The position numbers and the translations under genes are program-made. The notes under the pieces are model-generated. The model ran no database searches, was not told where the DNA came from, and saw nothing but the letters and a program-made list of their open reading frames with translations. Below, piece by piece: positions 31,698 to 43,097 of a stretch of DNA of 52,706 nt. Within the stretch, counting starts at the first letter, position 1. Every line of letters starts with the position of its first letter. The DNA comes from Patescibacteria group bacterium. GTDB taxonomy: Bacteria > Patescibacteriota > Patescibacteriia > Veblenbacterales > UBA10138. Location of the stretch: contig JAHITT010000001.1 of the NCBI GenBank assembly GCA_018817715.1, forward strand, positions 173,781 through 226,486, read 5' to 3'.

Positions 31698-32049
31698 AAT
31701 AATTTTAACTTTCCCTCCTTAATAATTAGTCTAAATATAATAACATAAATTACCCGAGGCAGGAATGGTATATATATAAATAAATCTAACTTTATCTAAT
31801 AATTATTCTATCATTACAAAGCAGCTTTAACGACTACGGTAATATCAATTGTCATTGCGAGGGAGTAAAACGACCGAAACAATCTAAGAATCATTAGATT
31901 GCCCCGTCAGTCGGCCTAACAGCCTCCCTCCTCGTAATGACCTACTATTTGTTATTGCCAAAAATAACCTAGATATTTAAAAAAATTAAAAACTAAATGT
32001 CCTGCTGTCCGCCAGAAGCGGATTATTTCAATATCTAAATTTTGAACTT
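31698..32049. repeat. spacer with a CATTGCGAG-family element and a small palindrome
   Basis: No gene in 352 bp. 31850-31942 is a copy of the 10608-10691 element: ends GTCATTGCGAGGGAG and CTCCTCGTAATGAC, internal GTAAAACGACCGAAACAATC. TCCGCC-AGA-AGCGGA at 32008-32022 is a degenerate relative of TCCGCCAGNNGGCGGA seen at 6142, 10767 and 50558. Confidence 0.7.
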
Positions 32050-32736
32050 CTAAAATATCTGCAAAGGCAAACCCACCGTACTGTCTGGTTTAAACATGAC
32101 TCGCCTAGTTAAACCAGTACGCTGGCCATAACTTTTTTGGGCCTCTACTAACAAATTGTTTAAACCCGGTTGTAAGGGTACCACCGCCCTAAATAACCCC
32201 TCTTCACTAACCACCAAAGGCTGATTATTTATAAATATTAAAGTACCAGCTTGAGTCGAACCTGTAACCACCACCGTTGGTTGGCTAGTAGTAAAATCAC
32301 CAACCGGTTCCACTAAACTAAAACGGGGTGGCACAATAGCCAACCAGGCACCGGCCAATAAATAAACCAAAATTCCCGCCCCAGCCATAAATAACAAAAA
32401 TAATCGGCTCTTGTGCCAAGAAATATTTGAGCTACGTTGGCTGGTAAAATTTTTTGACTGATTAACAAAAAGACTAACCGGCAAAACCGTTTCCGTGTCC
32501 AAACTGTTTTGATCTAAACCTAAAAACTGAGAATATTTTTTTAAAAACATCTTACCATAAGAACCAAAAGGCAAATCATACCAACGGCCCTGTTCTAAAG
32601 CTTGCAAATAACGACCACTAATACCCAAATCCCGACTGGCCTTTTCTATGGACAAGCCTTTAGACTGGCGCTGTTTAGCCAAAAAAGATCCTTGGCCATC
32701 ACTATTATTTAATTTATGAGTACTAAAACGAGCCAT
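32050..32736 (-). CDS. RodZ-like protein: cytoplasmic HTH, one membrane helix, beta-rich outer domain
   Basis: 228 residues. An N-terminal Cro/RodZ-type HTH (about 15-80: GSFLAKQRQSKGLSIEKASRDLGISGRYLQALEQGRWYDLP) includes the DLP.g.Y.kgFlk.Ya motif of RodZ/HTH_25 proteins. One membrane helix (LFLLFMAGAGILVYLLAGAWLAI, about 112-134) separates it from an extracytoplasmic Ig-like domain (about 140-228). RodZ links the MreB cytoskeleton to cell-shape machinery; no mreB is in the window. It lies between ftsK and recA on the same strand. Confidence 0.8.
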   Translation of the reverse strand: MARFSTHKLNNSDGQGSFLAKQRQSKGLSIEKASRDLGISGRYLQALEQGRWYDLPFGSYGKMFLKKYSQFLGLDQNSLDTETVLPVSLFVNQSKNFTSQRSSNISWHKSRLFLLFMAGAGILVYLLAGAWLAIVPPRFSLVEPVGDFTTSQPTVVVTGSTQAGTLIFINNQPLVVSEEGLFRAVVPLQPGLNNLLVEAQKSYGQRTGLTRRVMFKPDSTVGLPLQIF

Positions 32737-32756
32737 TAGATAAAACTAAAAAATTA

Positions 32757-32820
32757 AACCTTAAATAATCCCCAATAGTCTAAATTAAAAACCTAATTAC
32801 TAGAGTATTATTTAAAAATT
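32757..32820. repeat. degenerate copy of the clpC-flanking repeat
   Basis: AAATAATCCCCAATAG ... GAGTATTATTTAAAAATTAAG aligns with the 15186-15250 repeat, with many substitutions. Confidence 0.4.
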
Positions 32821-32855
32821 AAGCTTTCGAATTTAATATGTTATTTTAAAAAAAT

Positions 32856-35129
32856 TTATTTTTCTTCAAAGTCATCACCAGCTTCTTCTTCAGATTCAAG
32901 CAACTCCTCATCATCTACCACTTCTGACGAATCTGCTTCCTCAGGCAAACCAGCTGTGTCGTTCATTAAATCTTGTTGACTAACCAACACCTCCCTAGGT
33001 TTGGCCCCATCACCTGGTCCAATTATGCCTTTTTCTTCTAATAAATCCAATAAACGAGCAGCCCGGGCATAACCAACTCTTAAACGTCTTTGCAAAAAAG
33101 AAGCTGAAGCCTTACCAGCCCGAATAATTATCTCCTGCGCCTCAGGCAACAACTCATCATCATCTGGCTGACTGCCTCCAATCAAAGAATTAACTCCCCG
33201 ACCATACTGCTTTACTACAACTTCCGGATTATAATCTGGTTTAGCAGCTTGTTTTAAGAAATTGGTTACTTTTTCTATTTCCCCATCCCCAACAAAAGCA
33301 GCTTGAATACGTTTAGGTTTGGATAAATCAGCCGAAATAAATAAACTATCGCCTCGACCCAATAATTTTTCAGCGCCACTGGTATCTAAAATAGTCCTGG
33401 AATCAGTACTGGAAGCCACAGCAAAAGCTATCCTGGAAGTTATATTAGCTTTAATTAAACCAGTAATTACATCAACCGATGGTCGCTGAGTTGCCACGAT
33501 TAAATGTATACCAACGGCTCGAGCCATTTGTGCCAACCGAATAATGGCCGCTTCCACATCTTGAGCCGCCACCGCCATTAAATCAGCTAATTCATCTATC
33601 ACCACAACTATATAGGGCATTAACTCGCCACCCAACTGATTAAAAGCCTGAATATTTCTCTTACCAGAAGAGCTTAGAACCTGATAACGTCTGTCCATCT
33701 CCCCAACTACCCACTTTAAGGAATTAATCGTCTTATTAACATCGGTTATTACCGGCGTTAATAAATGAGGAATATCATTATAAGAAGCTAATTCCACTCT
33801 TTTCGGATCAACTAAAATAAGTTTTAATTCATCTGGCGAATTAGTGTAAAGCAAGGACAATAAAATAGTATTAATACAAACTGATTTGCCAGAACCAGTG
33901 GCGCCAGCAATTAATAAGTGAGGCATTTTTTCCAAATTAGCCACAAAAGCTTGGCCGGCCACGTCTCGCCCCAAACTAAAAGTTAAATTAGATGAACGTT
34001 TTTTAAAAGCTTCTGACTCTATAATATCCCTTAAGCCGACCAAAGCCACAGTTTGATTGGGCATTTCTATACCCACTAAAGACTGACCGGGAATTGGCGC
34101 TTCTATTCTAATGGGGTGAGCGGCCAAAGCCAAAGCCAAATCATTACTTAAGGTTGTAATATGAGAAAGTTTAACACCTTGTGATGGAGCTAAAGTATAT
34201 TGCGTCACAGTCGGACCTATATTAATCGGCCCCATTTCCACCTCAATACCGAAGTTAAGTAAAGTCCGACGGATTTTCTCTTTATTTGCTTCAATATCCC
34301 CCGAAGTAGGTTTACCTTTGCGCTCCTCTAATAAATCCGTCTTAATTTGTATTTGGCGAGGCGGTAAAGGCAATTTAACCACCTCCGGCTCAGTTACTTC
34401 CAAAGTAGTCAGCAAATTATCTACTGGACGTTTCTTAAAAACTTTATCCAAAGTTGGTAAAATTTGTTCTTTAATCCGGCTAACCGGCTCCTCTTCTTTG
34501 GGTGGTTTAGTTTCACGCCATAAAGCTGCTTTATCCTCCTTGGAATTAATCGGGGAACTATTAACCACTGATTGATTAAGGGCACTCTGCCAACTTGCTA
34601 AAGTATCTTTAAAACGTTTAAACAAACTAATAGGTGAAGTATCAAACAAAACCAATAAGCCAGCTACTAAAATAGTCAACAATAAAACTATGGCGCCCCA
34701 ATCACCTAAAATCGGCGTTAAAGCCCATAACCAAATAAAACCCAAATAACCACCACCCACACCTTCTTTAACAGCTTGCCACCAAGTAATATTCTCCAAA
34801 GCCGAATGAGTCAAACCGGCTAAACCTGATAAAAACAAAAATAAACCCACAACTTGCCTTAATTGAATCCGCCAACCAGGTTGCATTAAAGCGTAACCAA
34901 CCATTAATAAAATAACGGGTATTAAATAAGCTGACCAACCAAAAGTAAAAATTAATCCTCTTTTTAATCCTTGGCCGACCAAGCCTGATAAATCCAAAAA
35001 AGACAAAATAAAAATTATGGACAAAGCTACTAAGCCAACCACTACCAAACCATGCTTGGTTTCGGCTGATAAACCAACTGATCCGCTATTATTTTTAGTT
35101 GTTGAATTTTTATTATTAACCCGAGCCAT
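32856..35129 (-). CDS. ftsK: FtsK/SpoIIIE DNA translocase
   Basis: 757 residues. Four N-terminal membrane helices (about 26-190) are followed by a short charged linker. The alpha/beta motor has Walker A GATGSGKSVCIN (near 410) and Walker B PYIVVVIDELADLM (near 507), plus the FtsK signature GRDVAGQAFVANLEKMPHLL. The gamma winged helix (ELLPEAQEIIIRAGKASASFLQRRLRVGYARAARLLDLLEEKGIIGP) normally recognises polar KOPS-type DNA. An unusually acidic C-terminal tail of about 45 residues (EEADSSEVVDDEELLESEEEAGDDFEE) follows. It moves DNA through the closing septum. Confidence 0.96.
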   Translation of the reverse strand: MARVNNKNSTTKNNSGSVGLSAETKHGLVVVGLVALSIIFILSFLDLSGLVGQGLKRGLIFTFGWSAYLIPVILLMVGYALMQPGWRIQLRQVVGLFLFLSGLAGLTHSALENITWWQAVKEGVGGGYLGFIWLWALTPILGDWGAIVLLLTILVAGLLVLFDTSPISLFKRFKDTLASWQSALNQSVVNSSPINSKEDKAALWRETKPPKEEEPVSRIKEQILPTLDKVFKKRPVDNLLTTLEVTEPEVVKLPLPPRQIQIKTDLLEERKGKPTSGDIEANKEKIRRTLLNFGIEVEMGPINIGPTVTQYTLAPSQGVKLSHITTLSNDLALALAAHPIRIEAPIPGQSLVGIEMPNQTVALVGLRDIIESEAFKKRSSNLTFSLGRDVAGQAFVANLEKMPHLLIAGATGSGKSVCINTILLSLLYTNSPDELKLILVDPKRVELASYNDIPHLLTPVITDVNKTINSLKWVVGEMDRRYQVLSSSGKRNIQAFNQLGGELMPYIVVVIDELADLMAVAAQDVEAAIIRLAQMARAVGIHLIVATQRPSVDVITGLIKANITSRIAFAVASSTDSRTILDTSGAEKLLGRGDSLFISADLSKPKRIQAAFVGDGEIEKVTNFLKQAAKPDYNPEVVVKQYGRGVNSLIGGSQPDDDELLPEAQEIIIRAGKASASFLQRRLRVGYARAARLLDLLEEKGIIGPGDGAKPREVLVSQQDLMNDTAGLPEEADSSEVVDDEELLESEEEAGDDFEEK

Positions 35130-35251
35130 AAATTATACTTCTCTCTAACTTTAGACAGTATAACGCTAATTAAGGTTTCTTAGCCAACCTAGGCACTGCT
35201 TAACAATAACAATCTTACTTCTTTAAAGCTGTCTTTTTCTTGTAAATAAAA

Positions 35252-38200
35252 CTAATTCTCTACTACCGTATCCGTAGAAATTGGCAAAGTCAAACTAGCG
35301 TCTAATTCTTCTTGTTCTTTAATTCTGGCTTGTAAAGCCGCCTCCGCTTCAGCCGCTTCTTTAATAGCATTAGCTTCTCTTTGTACCTGTAATTTATCCA
35401 TGGCCGTAGCTAACAATTCGGCTTTAGGGCCATAACCCGTACCAGCTGGAATTAAACGACCAATAATAACATTTTCCTTAAGACCTCTTAATCTATCAAT
35501 TTTACCAGTCACGGCGGCATCAATCAAAACGCGAGCGGTTTCTTGGAAAGAAGCGGCCGACAAGAAACTATCGGTTGATAAAGAGGCTTTAGTAATACCC
35601 AATAACAAATACTCAGCTTTGACTGGGTGCCCTCCCTTAATTTTAATCTGCTCATTCGCTTCTTCAAACTGAGCAACCGTTACTACTTCACCAGACAACA
35701 AATCACTGCTACCGGTTTCCACAATAACCATCCGAGAAAACATTTGACGAATAATTAACTCAATATGTTTATCGTTTAATTTTTGACCTTGCGAAGAATA
35801 AATATATTGAATTTCTTTCAAAATATAATGTTGAACAGCTTCTTTGCCTCGTAAACTATAAAGTTCATGTAAATTCAAACTACCCTCTGTTAATTGTTGC
35901 CCTTTTACAACCAATTCACCATTTTTTACCCAAACTGCTAAACCACCTGGTACGGCAAACTCCTGCTCTGTTTCCGCTGACACATTTATAACCACTTTCT
36001 CTTCAGTAATATTTTTTACCTTACCCGCCCGTTGCACTTTAATCATTTGATCACCAGCCTGTACTATTTCTTGCCCAGCGGTTACAGCTTGGCCTTTCTT
36101 AACAAGAATTTTGGGAGCTTCATGAAGAGCTAAATTAATAACTTCTTCACCACCATCGTGATAATTCATTTTAATAAATTTCTGCCGACCTTGATTATAA
36201 ACTTCCACCTTACCGTCAGCTGGAGCCAATAAACCAGCTCTCTTAACCGGCCGGGCTTCAAAAACTTCTTCTACTCGAGGTAAACCTTGAGTTATATCTT
36301 CAGCTGAAGCCACACCGCCAGTATGGAAAGTGCGCATAGTCAATTGTGTACCCGGCTCACCAATTGATTGAGCAGCTATGATACCAACAGCCGTACCATT
36401 TTCCACCAAAGCATTAAAACCTAAATCATACCCATAACATTTTTGGCAAATACCGCGTCTGGTTTTACAAGACAAGGGTGACCTTAATAAAACTTCGGTT
36501 ACACCAGATTCATCAATTAATTTACCATCCTCTTGGCTAACTATACTACCCTTTTTCAATAAAACTTTTTTAGACTGACCAACTACTACATCTTTGGCCA
36601 AAAAACGACCAGCAGCTCTTTTACCTAAAGAATCGCCAATATCTTCACTATCATTATAAGTAAAATTAAAACCTTCTTTATCCCCACAATCTTCTTCCAC
36701 TACTACAATATCATGCGACACATCCACTAAACGCCTAGTCAAATAACCGGCATTAGCTGTCCTTAAAGCAGTATCAGTTAAACCCTTACGGGCACCGTGA
36801 GTAGAAATAAAATATTCCAAGACATCAAATCCTTCTTTAAAATTACCCTTGACTGGCAATTCCATGGTGTCACCGGCCGGGTTAGTTACCAATCCTTTCA
36901 TACCCATCATTTGAGTAATTTGCCCCCAAGAACCGCGAGCTCCTGATTGAATCATAGAAAAAACCGAACCATGGTTTGGCAAGGCCTTACGGGAAAATTC
37001 CGTTACCCGATCTTTAACTTGAGCCCAAATTTCTATCACTTTAATATGACGTTCATCATCAGTTAACAAACCTTGCTGATACTGATCATAAATTTCTTCA
37101 ATTTGCATTTCCGCTTCATTATAAATTTGTTCCCGTTCTTTAACCTCGGGCAAATCCGACATACCCCAAGACAAACCGGACTTGGTTAAATACTCAAAAC
37201 CCATAACCTTAAGACGATCCAATAATTTAGCTGTCTCATCCAAACCATCTTCAGCCAAAGCTTGAGAAACTAACCTATTCAACACTTTTTTATCCACTAC
37301 TTCATTACAAAAACGCAAAGATTCTGGTAGGATTTCATTGAATAAAATACGACCGACACAAGTTTCCATCTTTTGCCCATCAGACAAACGAACTTTAATG
37401 GCCTTTTGCAAAGATAACCAATCAGATTGATAAGCTAAAATAGCTTCCCCCAAAGAACCGTACTCTTTAATTTTTTCATCAGCTTTAACTTCTGTTTTGT
37501 TGGTCATATAATAACAACCCAAAACTATATCTTTGGACGGAGTAGCTACTGGTTCACCCGTGGCCGGCTTAAGCAAATTTTTAGACGACAACATAATATT
37601 GGCCGCCTCCCACTTAGCTTCTTCAGTCAAGGGTACATGAACAGCCATTTGGTCACCATCAAAGTCAGCGTTAAAAGCCGGACAAACCAAAGGATGAACT
37701 TGAATAGCTTTACCTTCAATTAAAACAGGCTGAAAAGCCTGAATACCTAAACGATGCAAGGTCGGTGCACGATTCAATAACACATAAGAACCTTTAACTA
37801 TTTCTTCCAAAATATCCCAAATTTCACCCTTGCCCGCCTCAATAAAACGATTGGCGCTCCGAACATTATGAACTAATTCGCGCTTAATCAATTTGGAAAT
37901 AACTAAGGGCTTAAATAATTCCAAAGCCATTCGTTTAGGCAAACCACACTGATGTAATTGTAAAGTTGGACCAACCACAATAACACTCCGGCCAGAATAA
38001 TCAATACGCTTACCCAATAAATTCTGTCTAAAACGACCTTGCTTACCCTTTAAGATATCGGCGATGGATTTAAGCATGCGTCTTTGACCAGTAGAAGCTG
38101 TAACGGTCTTACCATGACGAGCGCTGTTATCTAACAAAGCATCAACTGCTTCCTGCAACATACGCTTCTCATTACGACAAATTACTTCCGGCGCATTTAA

Positions 38201-39256
38201 ATCCATTAAACGCTTCAAACGGTTATTACGATTAATAACTCGTCTGTACAAATCATTCAAATCGGAAGTGGCAAATCGGCCACCATCCAACTGAACCATT
38301 GGCCGCAAGTCCGGCGGAATAACTGGCAAAACGTCCAAAACTGTCCATTCCGGACGAATGTTAACCAACTGAAAACTTTTTAATAACTTAAGTCGACGGA
38401 TTAACTTCTTTTGTTTGGTCGACACAGACTGAGCAACTTCCTCCTCCAAAACAGCAATACCTTTTTTTATGTCTATCTTTTCCAATAACTCATGAATTGC
38501 TTCAGCACCAATAGAAGCTTCAAAAACCTGGCCGTACTTTAACGATAAATCTTGATACTGATTCTCAGAAATTATTTGTAAAACCTTCAATTCTTTAATT
38601 TCTCGACGAGCCGTTTCAAAAGCTTGTTCTAGCTTACTTAATTTTTCGTTTTTGATAGTTTCCAAAGAATGCCTTTCCTGCTCTAATTGACTGCCAGTAT
38701 ATTTTTGGGCCGCTAATTCTGTTTGCTTTTGGTACTCAGCTTCTAAGCCCTTCCTTTTAGTCTTATACTCACCAGTTACCTGATTCAATAAAGCCTGCTT
38801 TTTAGTTTCATCTACTTTGGTAACTATAAAAGAAGCAAAATAAATAACTTTTTCCAAATCTTGCACCGATAAACCCAAAGACAAACCAATTTTAGAAGGT
38901 ACACCCCGTAAAAACCAAATATGAGAAACTGGGCTAGCCAATTTTATATGACCAAAACGTTCTCGCCTAACAACCGCTCGAGTAACTTCCACTCCGCATT
39001 TATCACAAACAATACCACGGTAACGAATACGTTTATATTTACCACAATAGCATTCCCAATCCTTGGTCGGACCAAAAATTCTTTCGTCAAATAAACCATC
39101 TTTCTCTGGTTTTTGTGTGCGGTAATTTATGGTTTCAGGTTTGGTTACTTCACCAAAGGACCATTTTAAAATCTGGTCTGGAGAAGCCAAACGCAAACGA
39201 ATGGAATCAAAATCGTTGGCGTGTAAGTGTTCTTTTTCGGGAAACATAGATGTCAT
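35252..39256 (-). CDS. rpoC: RNA polymerase beta' subunit
   Basis: 1334 residues. The N-terminal zinc ribbon [20 protein letters not shown], clamp, [18 protein letters not shown], catalytic [12 protein letters not shown] with the three Mg-binding aspartates, bridge-helix region [12 protein letters not shown] and trigger loop ([19 protein letters not shown]) are all present. A second Cys cluster, [13 protein letters not shown], completes the zinc-2 site. The C-terminal tail is Glu/Ala-rich. It lies 23 nt after rpoB, in one transcript from the promoter at 42812. Confidence 0.98.
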   Translation of the reverse strand: MTSMFPEKEHLHANDFDSIRLRLASPDQILKWSFGEVTKPETINYRTQKPEKDGLFDERIFGPTKDWECYCGKYKRIRYRGIVCDKCGVEVTRAVVRRERFGHIKLASPVSHIWFLRGVPSKIGLSLGLSVQDLEKVIYFASFIVTKVDETKKQALLNQVTGEYKTKRKGLEAEYQKQTELAAQKYTGSQLEQERHSLETIKNEKLSKLEQAFETARREIKELKVLQIISENQYQDLSLKYGQVFEASIGAEAIHELLEKIDIKKGIAVLEEEVAQSVSTKQKKLIRRLKLLKSFQLVNIRPEWTVLDVLPVIPPDLRPMVQLDGGRFATSDLNDLYRRVINRNNRLKRLMDLNAPEVICRNEKRMLQEAVDALLDNSARHGKTVTASTGQRRMLKSIADILKGKQGRFRQNLLGKRIDYSGRSVIVVGPTLQLHQCGLPKRMALELFKPLVISKLIKRELVHNVRSANRFIEAGKGEIWDILEEIVKGSYVLLNRAPTLHRLGIQAFQPVLIEGKAIQVHPLVCPAFNADFDGDQMAVHVPLTEEAKWEAANIMLSSKNLLKPATGEPVATPSKDIVLGCYYMTNKTEVKADEKIKEYGSLGEAILAYQSDWLSLQKAIKVRLSDGQKMETCVGRILFNEILPESLRFCNEVVDKKVLNRLVSQALAEDGLDETAKLLDRLKVMGFEYLTKSGLSWGMSDLPEVKEREQIYNEAEMQIEEIYDQYQQGLLTDDERHIKVIEIWAQVKDRVTEFSRKALPNHGSVFSMIQSGARGSWGQITQMMGMKGLVTNPAGDTMELPVKGNFKEGFDVLEYFISTHGARKGLTDTALRTANAGYLTRRLVDVSHDIVVVEEDCGDKEGFNFTYNDSEDIGDSLGKRAAGRFLAKDVVVGQSKKVLLKKGSIVSQEDGKLIDESGVTEVLLRSPLSCKTRRGICQKCYGYDLGFNALVENGTAVGIIAAQSIGEPGTQLTMRTFHTGGVASAEDITQGLPRVEEVFEARPVKRAGLLAPADGKVEVYNQGRQKFIKMNYHDGGEEVINLALHEAPKILVKKGQAVTAGQEIVQAGDQMIKVQRAGKVKNITEEKVVINVSAETEQEFAVPGGLAVWVKNGELVVKGQQLTEGSLNLHELYSLRGKEAVQHYILKEIQYIYSSQGQKLNDKHIELIIRQMFSRMVIVETGSSDLLSGEVVTVAQFEEANEQIKIKGGHPVKAEYLLLGITKASLSTDSFLSAASFQETARVLIDAAVTGKIDRLRGLKENVIIGRLIPAGTGYGPKAELLATAMDKLQVQREANAIKEAAEAEAALQARIKEQEELDASLTLPISTDTVVEN

Positions 39257-39279
39257 ATTATTTTTTAATTGATTGAACT

Positions 39280-42200
39280 TTAAGTAGTTGGTTGCTCCGA
39301 ATTTTTCTTTGGATCAGTCGACACTATCTGACCATCTTTAATCAATTCCACATCTAAAGACAAACCTTTCAATTCCCTAATAAGGACATTAAAAGATTCC
39401 GGCACATTAAGACGCGTTATCGGCTCACCTTTAATTATTGATTCATAAGCTTTGGATCGACCCGGCACATCATCTGATTTAATAGTCAAAATTTCTTGAA
39501 GACTATAAGCTGCACCATAAGCTTCTAAAGCCCAGACTTCCATTTCGCCGAATCTTTGACCACCGAATTGAGCTTTACCACCTAATGGTTGTTGCGTAAC
39601 TAAAGAATAAGGCCCAATAGATCGTTGATGTATTTTATCTTCCACTAAGTGATTAAGCTTTAACATATAAGTTAAACCAACTGTCACTTTTTCATCAAAA
39701 GCTTCACCAGTCCGACCATGATATAAAGTCATTTTGCCATCTTCGGGATAACCAGCTTTCACTAATTCCTGCCTAATAGTTTTTTCTGATACACCATTAA
39801 AAGGCTTAGTGGCTACATAATAACCTAACTGCCGAGCAGCTAAACCTAAATGAGTCTCTAAAATCTGACCCAAATTCATACGAGAAGCCACACCCAAAGG
39901 ATTCAATATTATGTCGACCGGCGTGCCGTCGGGCAAAAAAGGCATATCCTCTTCCGGTACAATTTTAGAAATTACACCTTTGTTACCGTGTCGGCCAGCC
40001 ATTTTGTCACCAACTTGTATTTTCCTAAGTTGGGCAATAGATACCTGAATAGATTTAATAACACCAGAAGAAAGTCGATCGCCATTTTCTCGGGAAAAAA
40101 CTTTAATATCAATAACTTTACCATGCTCACCATGCTCCAAATACAAAGACGAATCCCTAACATCTTTGGCTTTTTCACCAAAAATAGCTCTTAATAATTT
40201 TTCTTCAGCCGATAATTCAGTTTCACCCTTAGGTGTTATTTTACCCACCAAAATATCACCAGAAGAAACTTCGGCACCTATACGAATAACACCTTCCTCA
40301 TCTAAATCTTTTAATTTTTCTTCACCAACATTAGGAATGTCTTGGGTAACTACTTCAGGACCTAATTTAGTATCCCGCACGTCTATTTTATAATCTTCAA
40401 TATGAATGGAAGTATAACGATCATCATGCACTAAACGCTCCGATAATAAAACAGCATCTTCGTAATTACCACCCTCCCAAGCTATATAAGCTACCACCAC
40501 ATTTTGGCCAATCGCTAATTCCCCTCGCTCAGTAGCAGCGCCATCGGCCAAAGCCTGGCCTTTCTTTATTTTTTGTCCTTTATCCACTATAACTTTTTGG
40601 TTCATGCAAGTTGAAGCGTTAGAACGTACAAATTTACCCAAGTTATAAGGATGAACTTGACCAGCACTGTCTTTAACTTCAATACGATCACCTTGGGCCA
40701 AAACAACTTCACCGTCTTGTTGAGCCACAATAACCTGACCGGAATCTTGGGCCGCTTTAGCCTCCACGCCCGTACCCACCACTGGTGCTTGAGGTTTTAT
40801 ACAAGGCACAGCTTGGCGTTGCATGTTGGTACCCATTAAAGCTCGCACCGCATCATTATGTTCTATAAAAGGTATTAAAGAAGTGGTGATAGAAATTATT
40901 TGCTGAGAAGAGACATCCATATAATCTATCTTCTCCACATCATCTAATTTAGGTTGACCATGTTCCCGAACCTCGGAACGTTCTTTAAGAAAATAACCCA
41001 TTTCATCAATCGGTGTAGTAGCCGCTGTAGTAATATGACGTTCTTCAGCAAAAGCATCTAACCAAATAATTTCCTCCGTTACCCGCGGTACCAAAGCCAC
41101 AGTGGTTAAACCCTTAACCTCTTTGATTTTTTTAGCCATTTCGGCCGTAACTTTTTCACCAGCCTTAAATAAAACCTTGCCTTGTTCATTAACAATATCT
41201 TGTCTTAATTTTTCACCAGTTGATGATTGGCCATCATTAGGTACATCGTGGACCACTTTTCGAAAAGGCGTTTCAATAAAACCATAACTGTTAACCCGGG
41301 CGTAAGAAGCCAAATGGCCAACTAAACCAATGTTCGGACCTTCGGGTGTAGCAATCGGACAAATTCGGCCATAGTGCGTACGGTGCACATCTCTAACATC
41401 AAAACCGGCTCGCTCTCTGGAAAGCCCACCTGGACCCATAGCTGATAAACGACGTTTATGTTCCAATTCAGCCAAAGGATTAGTTTGGTCCATAAATTGG
41501 GATAACTGCGACGACATAAAAAATTCTTTTATGGCACCAATTATCGGTCGAGCGTTAATTAATTGATTGGGTGTTAAAGTGGCAATATCCAAAGTGGACA
41601 TTTTATCCTTAATAATTCTTTCCAAACGAGCCAAACCGACCCGGAATTTATTTTGCACTAATTCACCAACCGCTCGCACGCGCCTATTACCCAAGTGGTC
41701 TATATCATCGGGTTCATCTTGAGTATTATTAAGTCGAATAATTTCCTTAATAATAAGAACCAAATCATCCAAACGCAAAACTCGGTTCTCTTTATTAATA
41801 GCTAATTTTAAACCAAAACGTTGATTCAATTTATAACGTCCAACCCGGCCAAAATCATAACGGGCAAAATTAAAAAACATGTTATGAATCAAAGAACGAG
41901 CATTTTCCACCGTAGCCAAATCGCCCGGACGAATACGTTTATAAACTTCTATTAAACCTTCGGCTTCATCTTTAGTTATATCTTTAGCCAAAGTAGCTGA
42001 AATATAATTAACTTCCGGATGATTATCTACTTCGGCAAAAGTTTTTTTAATCTCTTCATTGTCGGACAAACCAAAAGCCTTAAGTAAAGAAGTAGCGGCT
42101 ACTTTACGTTTACGGTCAATTTTTACCCAAATTACATTATTGCTATCCACCTCAAATTCTAACCAAGCCCCACGATTAGGTATTATTTTAGCGCCATAAT

Positions 42201-42672
42201 AACGTCGTCCGCGGTTAAATTCTGAAGTAAAAAATACACCAGCCGAACGAATAAGCTGTGAAACCACTACACGTTCAATACCGTTAATTACAAAAGTACC
42301 TCGGGGTGTCATAACTGGAAAATCACCCAAATAAACCTGCTGCTCTTTTATTTCACCAGTCCGTTTATTAACTAAACGAACCTTAATCCGCAAGGGAGAC
42401 TCATAAGTAGTATTTTTGGCATGAGCAGTTACTTCATCAAATTTTGGTTCATCCAAATAATAATCCAAAAAATATAATTCTAAATCACGACCGATAAAAT
42501 CTTTAATCGGCGATATTTCATCGAATAATTCTTTAAGCCCTTCGGCAAAAAACCATTCGTAAGAAGCCCGCTGTGTTTCCACTAAATCGGGTAACTCAAT
42601 AGCGTCCTTTAAATTAGTAAAACTAAGACGCTGGCGATACGGGTTTAAGAGATCGGTATTTTTTTCAGACAT
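39280..42672 (-). CDS. rpoB: RNA polymerase beta subunit
   Basis: 1130 residues, near the compact end for bacterial beta, without large lineage inserts. Recognisable blocks include SQLIRSAGVFF, the rifampicin pocket region SSQLSQFMDQTNPLAELEHKRRLSAMGPGGLSRERAGFDVRDVH, GPNIGLVGHLASY, EDAVLLSERLV, GDKMAGRHGNKG, and the C-terminal GGKAQFGGQRFGEMEVWALEAYGA. The rif pocket keeps the Asp (MDQTN) and His (EHKRR) typical of sensitive enzymes. The gene is not preceded by rplJ-rplL as in most bacteria; it has its own strong promoter and a leader of about 130 nt. Confidence 0.98.
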   Translation of the reverse strand: MSEKNTDLLNPYRQRLSFTNLKDAIELPDLVETQRASYEWFFAEGLKELFDEISPIKDFIGRDLELYFLDYYLDEPKFDEVTAHAKNTTYESPLRIKVRLVNKRTGEIKEQQVYLGDFPVMTPRGTFVINGIERVVVSQLIRSAGVFFTSEFNRGRRYYGAKIIPNRGAWLEFEVDSNNVIWVKIDRKRKVAATSLLKAFGLSDNEEIKKTFAEVDNHPEVNYISATLAKDITKDEAEGLIEVYKRIRPGDLATVENARSLIHNMFFNFARYDFGRVGRYKLNQRFGLKLAINKENRVLRLDDLVLIIKEIIRLNNTQDEPDDIDHLGNRRVRAVGELVQNKFRVGLARLERIIKDKMSTLDIATLTPNQLINARPIIGAIKEFFMSSQLSQFMDQTNPLAELEHKRRLSAMGPGGLSRERAGFDVRDVHRTHYGRICPIATPEGPNIGLVGHLASYARVNSYGFIETPFRKVVHDVPNDGQSSTGEKLRQDIVNEQGKVLFKAGEKVTAEMAKKIKEVKGLTTVALVPRVTEEIIWLDAFAEERHITTAATTPIDEMGYFLKERSEVREHGQPKLDDVEKIDYMDVSSQQIISITTSLIPFIEHNDAVRALMGTNMQRQAVPCIKPQAPVVGTGVEAKAAQDSGQVIVAQQDGEVVLAQGDRIEVKDSAGQVHPYNLGKFVRSNASTCMNQKVIVDKGQKIKKGQALADGAATERGELAIGQNVVVAYIAWEGGNYEDAVLLSERLVHDDRYTSIHIEDYKIDVRDTKLGPEVVTQDIPNVGEEKLKDLDEEGVIRIGAEVSSGDILVGKITPKGETELSAEEKLLRAIFGEKAKDVRDSSLYLEHGEHGKVIDIKVFSRENGDRLSSGVIKSIQVSIAQLRKIQVGDKMAGRHGNKGVISKIVPEEDMPFLPDGTPVDIILNPLGVASRMNLGQILETHLGLAARQLGYYVATKPFNGVSEKTIRQELVKAGYPEDGKMTLYHGRTGEAFDEKVTVGLTYMLKLNHLVEDKIHQRSIGPYSLVTQQPLGGKAQFGGQRFGEMEVWALEAYGAAYSLQEILTIKSDDVPGRSKAYESIIKGEPITRLNVPESFNVLIRELKGLSLDVELIKDGQIVSTDPKKNSEQPTT

Positions 42673-42811
42673 AAAAAATATCTCCTTCCAGATTTAAGGG
42701 ACAAATTTAGGAACGAGATGCAAATTAATTAATTATGTTAGACAAAACGCTTGGAGACGCCTAGGTTAAAAGCCACACGGCTTAGCCAAAAAACGTCATT
42801 AAAGTAGTTAG

Positions 42812-42846
42812 ATTCTATCAATTACTTATCCCCTTGTCAAGCTGTC
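42812..42846 (-). promoter_or_regulatory. strong sigma70-type promoter of rpoBC
   Basis: Minus strand TTGACA (complement of 42835-42840), 17-nt spacer, TAGAAT (complement of 42812-42817). A second TTGACA sits immediately upstream (complement of 42842-42847). The leader to the ATG at 42672 is about 130 nt and contains a hairpin AAGCC-GTGT-GGCTT. Confidence 0.85.
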
Positions 42847-42847
42847 A

Positions 42848-43097
42848 AGAGCTTAAAAATCAATAATTTCCTATTTAATTTATTTTTGGCTCTACTTAGC
42901 CAAAAAAATCAACCAAATAATACCTTAATTGGCTTTGTTAAATAAATCAAAAAACTGCTTGCACAACTAATCCACAGGAATAAAATAAGAATTAATGTCA
43001 AATTACCAATTAATAAATATCAAATCAATAAATTTGATATTTATTAATTGGTCATTGGTTAGTTATTTGCTATTTGGATTTTGGAATTATTTAGAAA
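42848..43097. repeat. spacer with a perfect 20-bp AT-rich hairpin
   Basis: No gene. 43006-43025 and 43032-43051 are perfect inverted arms (CCAATTAATAAATATCAAAT and its complement) around a 6-nt loop. 43083-43115 resembles the clpC-flanking repeat (ATTATTTAGAAATCAGGATTTAGG). The hairpin follows the end of the minus-strand Mur ligase gene but lacks a clear T-run. Confidence 0.65.
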
